Below, piece after piece: positions 57,092 through 64,000 of a stretch of DNA of 64,000 nucleotides; position 1 is the stretch's first letter, and the number at the start of each line of letters is the position of its first letter. The stretch lies in assembly GCA_020205615.1 (NCBI GenBank), contig CM035162.1, positions 46,056,464 to 46,120,463 on the forward strand, written 5' to 3'. Source of the DNA: Panax quinquefolius. Lineage: Eukaryota > Streptophyta > Magnoliopsida > Apiales > Araliaceae. A model generated the notes under the pieces. The model was not told the origin of the DNA. It was given only the letters and a program-made list of their open reading frames with translations, and searched no databases. The translations under genes and the position numbers were made by a program.

Positions 57092-58969
57092 TGTTAGGTT
57101 TGTAATATTCATAACGCAATCAAATTGCAAAATTAATGCGGAAGCGTGTAAAATCAGAGTTTAAAAAATTTACAAACCATATACCCGGATCACCCTTTAT
57201 GCACAATTATTAATTAAACGAAAAGATAAAGAATAAATCATACCCTTGAAGATCGAGCTTCCTCGTACAAGTTCACCTCCAAATCCTTTCGCGCTCAATC
57301 TTGAATCCACGGGTTTGGTTCCTTCCTTTGATCAACGTTAGCCACCCAAATGTTTGGCCTCTAGAGGTGATCCACCAAGAAAGAAGAAAATTCAAGAAGA
57401 AGGGGTGGTTGGCTAAACCCTAGTTTTTCTATCTCTATAGAAAAGGTGTACTCCCAACAACTTGGAATTATTACGTATGTTGAAAAATCAACAACCCATC
57501 CCACCCATAATAAGACTCCTCTTATTTATAGATGTGGGCAACCCACCTTAACAATTAAGGAATTGGGATTTATTTAATTAATTAAATTATTTTAATTAAT
57601 TAAACTCCCTAATCTAATTAGGGATAATTAATTAAACTCCTTTAACTAATTTTCCTTCCTAATCCAATTAGGAATAAATGAGAGTACTTATATTAAATTA
57701 ATTCCTAAACTCTTTTAGAAATTAAAATAATAATAATTGTAATAATATTAATAAGACTCCTCTTATTAATTTATATTTAATATTTCTAAAATATTAAATA
57801 ATAAATTTTAAGCTATTTAATTTATTCTATCACCATAGATTAAATTAAATATACTTAACATATTATTACGATTATGCCATTAACTTCTTAAATAATTATT
57901 CTTCCTTTTATGGTGTGACCCTTTAGGTTCTCCATATTAAACCTATTGTGAATAAATCAATTAGAACAATTCTAATCTTATTTAAATAAATAAATTAAAC
58001 AATTAATTTATTTAAATAAATAATATTTATTCTACAATGAGATAAGCCTCCCTAACGATCAACGACTTTCCGGATAATATAGATTTCAACATTAATCATA
58101 AAAGAACCTTTGAGTAAATAGTTACCGTGATAATTCAATCCTTCCACCATACAATGTCCCAATTAAATATAAGACATGGAATTACTATCAAGTCTTATTT
58201 TATTTAATTATATGTATTTCGATCCTTAAATGCACAACTCCAAATAATGCAAATTAGAAACTCCTTTCTAATTTCATTCTCGCCGCCAAGGACTACTTCG
58301 AGTTGTCATTTATCGAATCACATAGGACATTTCTCTTCTTTTATTAGAAGTGGTAGATTCTTTATTGATCATACATTATCTCCATGTACAACTTATTATA
58401 CCCAAGCATACCTTTGATATACCCTAAGGGTCTTAAGGAATAAGTCAAAGTATAACTCATCATACACAAGATACTATGATGATCTCAAGTCCAAGGATTA
58501 CTTGTACTACTATCACTACAGAAATCCTATTGATAGGCAAATAAAACTCCATTAGGTATTCCTTAGCGAGCCACGTTCAAAGGAACTTATTCTCTAATAA
58601 GCACATACATACTTGCTTTTAGTGTCTCCACACAAATGATCATGAGATCAATCATCCTCATCCAATGAGCAAGCAACGTATGTACCAATCTATCCTGGAT
58701 TCACTAATCCCCAATTTAGTAATCCAATGATAGGAACTATTTTAGTTTTAAGCTTTCTAAGAATTTAGATCTCATTAGAATGATCATCATCATTATTCTA
58801 AAAGCATTGCTTAAAACTATGGGTTTATCACATATTATAAAACAAAGATCATATAGATAATTAAAAGCCTTTAATAAATTAATACTTTTTATTAATAAAT
58901 GAATAAGATTGTTACAAAGTATATGCTTTATCATCAAACATGATCGGGCTTGTGTGCATACTACTTTCA
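57092..58969 (-). repeat. 3' LTR of copia C3
   Basis: 1878 bp; minus-strand TGAAAGTAGTATGC at 58969 to CCTAACA at 57092. Next to it, at 58970-58981, is the purine tract (minus strand AAGTGGGAGAT). Confidence 0.93.
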
Positions 58970-58984
58970 ATCTCCCACTTGCAC

Positions 58985-61110
58985 TAAAGCCAATCGTCAT
59001 GGTATCTTATACTTTTCTTCTCTAAGTGACGATTATCCTGCTGTTGGATAAACTTTAGTTAATGGATATGTAATGTTGTTCTTGAGAGTCCACTATCTCT
59101 ATAGTGATTTCCCATCTTTCAATGATTCTAATAATCAAATGAAAGTGCCACAACACATGTTTAGATCCAATATGAGACTTAGGAGCTATTCCTAGTTCTG
59201 TAATGAACTTTTAATCCAAACAATCAACTTGCAGCTTCATTTATAGCTATATACTTTGTCTTTAACACCAAACCAGCAACTCTTTGCTGTTTGGAACCTT
59301 TCCAATTCACTGCACCACTATTCAAGATAACGCTTTACCTTAAAGTGGATTTTTCTGTCATCTTGGTCTGTTTAAAAAACTTGAGTCTGTTAAGCCCTCT
59401 AGTTTTAATTTAGACCCACCATGAATATGATCACATCCTTAGTGCCGGTCAAGCACTTTAAGATGTTTTTCACTGACTCATAGTGAACTTCTCCATAATA
59501 TGACTGATCAACATCAGGTCTCGTACATTTCATTGCATACATGATTGTCACTCATGTGACCTCTCTTTTCAGGAGTCTGTGGGGACTATTAAGAGAGATA
59601 CACTCCATAGCTCATCAACATGAGACATCTCTTGGAGTTTGCCATGCTAAACGACTTTAGCATCAAATGAATATACGTTCCTTGGGTCAAGTCGAGCATC
59701 CTCTTAAATCTATCTATATAGATTTATATCCCCAATTAAGATACTCTTCTAAATCATTCATGGAGGAATGTTTAGACAACTTTATCTTTACTGATTGTAG
59801 CATTGGTATGTCATTCCTTATCCGTAGAATATCAACATATAATACTAGAAATTTCATGACGCTCCCACTGACCCTTTTGTACACACTAGAACTCTTACCT
59901 CATCGTATGTAACTCGGATCATCATCTTCTATGATGCGTACCTCATCATCATCATCCATGATGAATCCATACCTCCTAGGTATCTTCTTGACTATTCCGG
60001 TTTATGATTCGGTTGCCAGGTACAATAGGTCTATCTAAAGGTTCCTCTTATTTGACTTATAGTGTTTTGTGGTTCTTGAACTCTTCAAGATCTATTATCC
60101 TCCCACTAGCCCCTTCAATGATAAACACCTTTATCTTAGAAGGCAGGGTGTTTCGCAACAAACACCTTTTCCTAAGTAGGATTATAGAACACATACCCTA
60201 AACTTACTTTAGGATGTCCCACAAATCGACACTTGTCAAATCTTGTCCCAAGCCTATCCTTTTGAAACCTTTTCACATAAGTTGGACAATCCCTTATCTT
60301 AACATACTTAAGATTAAGAATCCTCCCTGTCCATAACTTTTATGGAGTCTTGGGGTCGGATTTTGAGGTTACCATTTTCGTAGATATGCAGCCATTTCTA
60401 AGACAATACCCTAGAAGAATACTGGAATGTCGGTAAAATCATTATGGACCGCACCATGTCCAACAAGGTACGATTTTTCCTTTAAGATACATCAATCAAT
60501 TATTGCGTATCAGGATGTGTCCATTATGAGAAGACCATTTGAGATGATCTAGAAACTTATTGCACAAGTATTTATTCCTTGATCCGATCAAAGAATCCTA
60601 ATACTTTGCCAATTTATTTCATTTCTGAATTCTTTGAACCTTTCAAATAATTCACACTTGTATTTCAACAAATACATACATTCAACTCTTTGAATGATCA
60701 TCTCCTTTTCTTATACTAGTTTGTTCAATATGCAAAATATATTTTCACGTAAGTCAGTATACAAAATCTATTAAGTAATATTTCGATTATATAAAACATT
60801 ATTATTATAAATAGAACAACAATTGTTCTTAATTATAATACCAAAGATTTCATTGTCCAACAATAAAATGGAAATAATATTTTTAACAAGAACTGGAATA
60901 CAATAACAACTTATCGACTTAATAGATTTGCTTCGTAGCATTGCTAAACTATAAGTTTCTATAGCTAATGCAAAGAACCTTTGCTTCATTTTCCGCACAT
61001 AGATTACTTATATTTGTTTAGCTTTCTACTTCTTTTGGTCCCTTCATAAATCTATATTTATGATAACCAAAGTCGGTATCCAATACCCAAGTAGAACCTC
61101 GACTTAAAGA
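58985..61110 (-). pseudogene. Copia C3 pol remnant
   Basis: RNase H piece 59000-59410; RT piece about 59620-59890 with YVDIL; integrase piece about 59935-60660; protease WVLDTDFGYH at about 61065-61105. The overall length and missing stretches are those of C1 and C2. The plus-strand open frames 59667-59912 and 60004-60201 are shadows of this. Confidence 0.82.
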
Positions 61111-61139
61111 AAAATTTATTTCAATCATGAACAAAAATC

Positions 61140-61962
61140 GTATTAGAACCAAAACTTCACTAAGCTTCTTTGGTTAGCCTCTCGCAAGATGCTTCTCGCA
61201 GCTTTCTTTCCAAAGGTCCGTGCTTATTGCAGTGGAAGCAAGCTCATTTGCTATCCGTATCAGTTTTGTTCTTATTATCCTTTGTTTACGCCTTTCTATT
61301 TACCTTCTTTGAATCGTTCTTCTTTTCAGAAGATCCTTTGGCCCCTACCAGTAAGACTTGATCTTTCTTGGTTGGAAAGTGACTCTCAACCTTTTTCAAT
61401 ATGTTAAGCAAATAAGCGAGGCTGATATCTAGCTTGTTCATATGAAAAATTCACAACAATTGTGAAAGGAGTCCGGGAGTGAGGGCAAGATCAAATCTTG
61501 GCTCAACTCTCCATCCATGACAAAACCAATTGTCCTAATCGATCAATCAAATTGATTATTTTAAGAACTTTTTGTCTCATATTATAGTGCCATCAGCCAT
61601 TCTAGATCGGAAGAGCTCCTTAGATATCCGATATCTATCGGTCCCTACTATCCTCACCATCAACTACTGATGTGCGGGAATATAGTAAAGCATCCATAGT
61701 TTCATGTCGACGCTGAAGCTCGTTACTCATAGATGCGAGCATGATGCATCGAGCCAATCGTGCATCATCTTGCCACTTTCTAAAAGTAGCAATGTCTTCC
61801 TCGGAGGCATTGTTCGCAACCATTGCGAGGATAGGCGATATGACATAAGATAGCTTTTCACCTATGAGAACTATTCTCAAATTCCTTAACCAATCCGCTT
61901 AATTCTTGGCCCGATTAATTTAGCATCTAATATGCTTCGCAGATGATAGTAATTTTAGACAT
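61140..61962 (-). pseudogene. Copia C3 gag
   Basis: Start codon complement at 61960-61962. Readable text: VLIGEKLSYV, AMVANNASEEDIATFRKWQDDARLARCIMLASMSNELQ (61635-61880), with the zinc-knuckle beginning CFHCNK near 61230-61250. Frames are broken by small indels. This copy keeps the second knuckle cysteine that C1 lost. Confidence 0.82.
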
Positions 61963-62512
61963 TGTAAAATTCTCGTAAATGAATTTGTAATCAACAACAT
62001 TTTAACATACATTCTTTTATTAATTACCAAAATAATTTAGGTCTTGTTTTAAATTGGTATCTCCCACTATTTTCTTTAAACTATATTACCCTCACTTATA
62101 TAGTTCTAAGAAAATCTAATTAAAGATTTGCTAGTGAGAATAAGGATCCCATTTTAAATGTATATAGCCTTGTGGTGACACAACAAACTATATATAAATA
62201 AATAGGTAGACAACTTTTATCAATTACATCACCTATGCAACTCCTCAGATTTTGCCTCTTAGATTATTTTGATCAAGTGGTGGCACATCCGAATCAAAAT
62301 TATCCAAGTTAAGTCCGACCTAGCACTCCATATATTCAAAAAGAAAATATCATCCTTGTGGTCACACAACAAAACAATATTGTTCAATTTTCTTTATAAG
62401 CATCAAATGTGATAAATTAACATCTTAAATACTTAATACTTGCCTTGTGGTGACACAACAAACTCATATTAAATATTTAATACTCTATTAATTTTATCAT
62501 GCTAGAAGGCGA
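61963..62512 (-). other. Copia C3 leader part with loop-motif hairpins
   Basis: Carries the CTTGTGGTGACACAACAAA complements of the apical motif near 62170, 62355 and 62445 and the variant near 62280. Stem sequences are the same as in C2; the first hairpin is 62411-62498. Confidence 0.75.
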
Positions 62513-62808
62513 TCGTAATTTTATCTAGGTGATCAGCCTATCGTACCCCTACGTCGTGCACAACGTATTACATCTTAATATCGTAACGACTATATATACG
62601 CTTACTTTCTAACCATTGTCTCCAATAACATGTCCCTTTTACGTGGTTGTTCACCTCGATTTTTAACATCTAAATTTGCACCAAAACAATTTGGTTTGGC
62701 ATAACTTCTCAAGAAACGCTTGAATTTCATGAACATCTTTCAATATTCGTCTAGCTGAATCAAATAGCATGACTTTCTACAACAATTGTATCGTCAATCG
62801 AAATATAC

Positions 62809-62842
<34 letters not shown>

Positions 62843-64000
62843 TCTCGTATCTTAAAGAAATCTCAAAAATCTTTTTATGACGTTACGATACCGCATACTT
62901 TATTTACAAAATCGGCTTTGAGGATATCTTCATTTGGTGATTTTATCATACTACATCATACCATAGTGGGCTGACGATCCTTAGATCACATCCAACACTA
63001 CATAATACTGCATTGATGACTCCATCATTTTTATCATCTCTGCACCAGGTTCCATGATGCATTGATGATATATAAAAAAATATATTTTGATATATTTCAA
63101 ATCATTTTTGTCTAGCCGAAGCAATTATCATAGACATACGAATAACGGTATTGTTTTTAAAACTCATTGGTTTCATCATTTGATCCAATGTTTTTCAAGA
63201 AAATAGAAGTGCAAACATCAGCACGAAGTTAATTAATTTCGAAAGTCTAGCTAAGCTATAAGATTTGGAATATCTAAGTATCCATCAACTTTAATCTTTA
63301 CTTCATTACTTCGTTACTTAACCATTCTATCAATCTTCAACTTCTTCAATGCTCTCTATACTATAACCGTTTTCTGCCCAAAATAGTTCATCAAACTTAC
63401 TGCACATTGGAAGTTCAGGAACTTGCCACAATAATATGAGTTTAAGAACTTATCCTAGTCAGACCATAGGCGTCCATTTGCTGAGGGGTTCAAAACATAC
63501 CATATTATTATGAGTCACGAACTTACCACATGTATTAGTTTTAAGAATCGCACCTAATCCTAATAATATCTGACTAATCTTAATAGTTTCTACTATCAAA
63601 TATACACATGAGAAAAAGAATCACCTTTTCGCCACATATACACTGATAGCGTGACACCAACATTCCAATAATTATCAATGTGATAAACGAAGCGCAAGTA
63701 GAAAACCCTTGCCCATACAAAGGTTTGTACAACTCAGCCATCACATGAGTCCTCGATTGAAATCCCACCTAACTCTATCTTACTTATAACTTGCTCTTTG
63801 CTTTATACGAATTTTTGTACCTCATCATCTATAATTCCTCATGAGTTTACCTCGTACTATATCATAGTACATTATCTTCATAGCATCAAGCTATAATTAT
63901 TCAAACATTACAGACCATCTTTCTTTTATAACTTAAACAGATCACGCCGTGATCTTATTCTATAATCATTTCCCTTAAAATTCTTTTCTTAACTCGTGAT
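62513..64000 (-). mobile_element. Second copy of the L1-type non-coding interior, antisense, runs off window
   Basis: The reverse complement aligns with 48088-49555 of L1. Landmarks: CTAGACGAATATTGAAAGAT, TATGCCAAACCAAATT, GAGGTGAACAACC, ACTAGGATAAGTT, and the purine-rich AAGAAAAGAATTTTAAGGGA at the window end. Divergence is clearly higher than between L1 LTRs, with many indels, so this is an older or different insertion of the same family. The rest of it and its 5' LTR should lie right of the window. Confidence 0.85.
62802..62842. repeat. TA microsatellite
   Basis: ATATATACAT text followed by a (TA)n run, at the place equivalent to 49226-49262 of L1. Confidence 0.85.

Larger units (their letters stand above)
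57092..62512 (-). mobile_element. Copia element C3, antisense, 5'-truncated
   Basis: On the minus strand it has a leader part, gag, pol remnant, purine tract and 3' LTR (58969 down to 57092). It matches C1/C2 until about 62512, where homology (reading outward) stops after CTAGAAGGCGA and the interior of an L1-like element begins. The 5' LTR, primer site and the first ~1.8 kb of leader are missing, so it lost that end after insertion. It shows the same pol deletions as C1 and C2. Confidence 0.9.

Overview
The window is intergenic plant chromatin: 64 kb of nested LTR retrotransposons with no intact host gene. Ty3/gypsy chromovirus (Tekay/Del-like), Ty3/gypsy Athila-like and long-LTR Ty1/copia sequences together place it in an angiosperm, probably a eudicot. 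The AT-rich base composition and the many single-base indels between copies fit old, decayed elements, but they could also include long-read assembly errors.

Layout. (1) 1-9398: a Tekay-like chromovirus whose 5' part lies left of the window. It has broken gag-pol, an integrase with chromodomain, and a 3' LTR interrupted by a solo copia LTR (6068-7926). (2) 9399 to about 21497: an Athila-like element into which (1) inserted. It holds a gag C-terminal part, broken protease-RT-RNase H-integrase, a post-pol ORF and a 3' LTR. An antisense solo LTR (9666-12331) splits its gag. (3) About 21498-24064 and 42208-42357: antisense LTR and retroelement fragments around a piece of Athila 3' region. (4) 24065-42207: a copia element (TSD CTATT) whose 5' LTR was itself hit by a second copia element, 25862-34997 (TSD TATGG). 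(5) 42358-55112: a second, internally deleted Athila-like element that fuses protease to the integrase C-terminus. A 9.9-kb non-coding Tekay-type derivative (43566-53432, TSD AGATT) splits it. (6) 55113-57091: a second copy of the composite seen in (3). (7) 57092-62512: a third copia copy on the minus strand, truncated at its 5' end. (8) 62513-64000: a second copy, on the minus strand, of the non-coding internal region found in (5).

No unit here looks able to move by itself. The three copia copies share the same pol deletions and the same lost RT aspartate codon, so they were probably multiplied in trans. The two non-coding Tekay-type copies suggest another non-autonomous family. Tekay element 1 resembles a coding relative of that family, because both carry the same doubled PPT/LTR-start motif with exactly 62-bp spacing.

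The most unusual item is a fragment of a cellular gene, ribosomal protein L35 (uL29), inside the 5' leader of the outer copia element (35216-35455). The nested copia element has unrelated sequence at the same place. Next come the leaders of this copia family, which contain serial stem-loops with one conserved apical motif on different stems.
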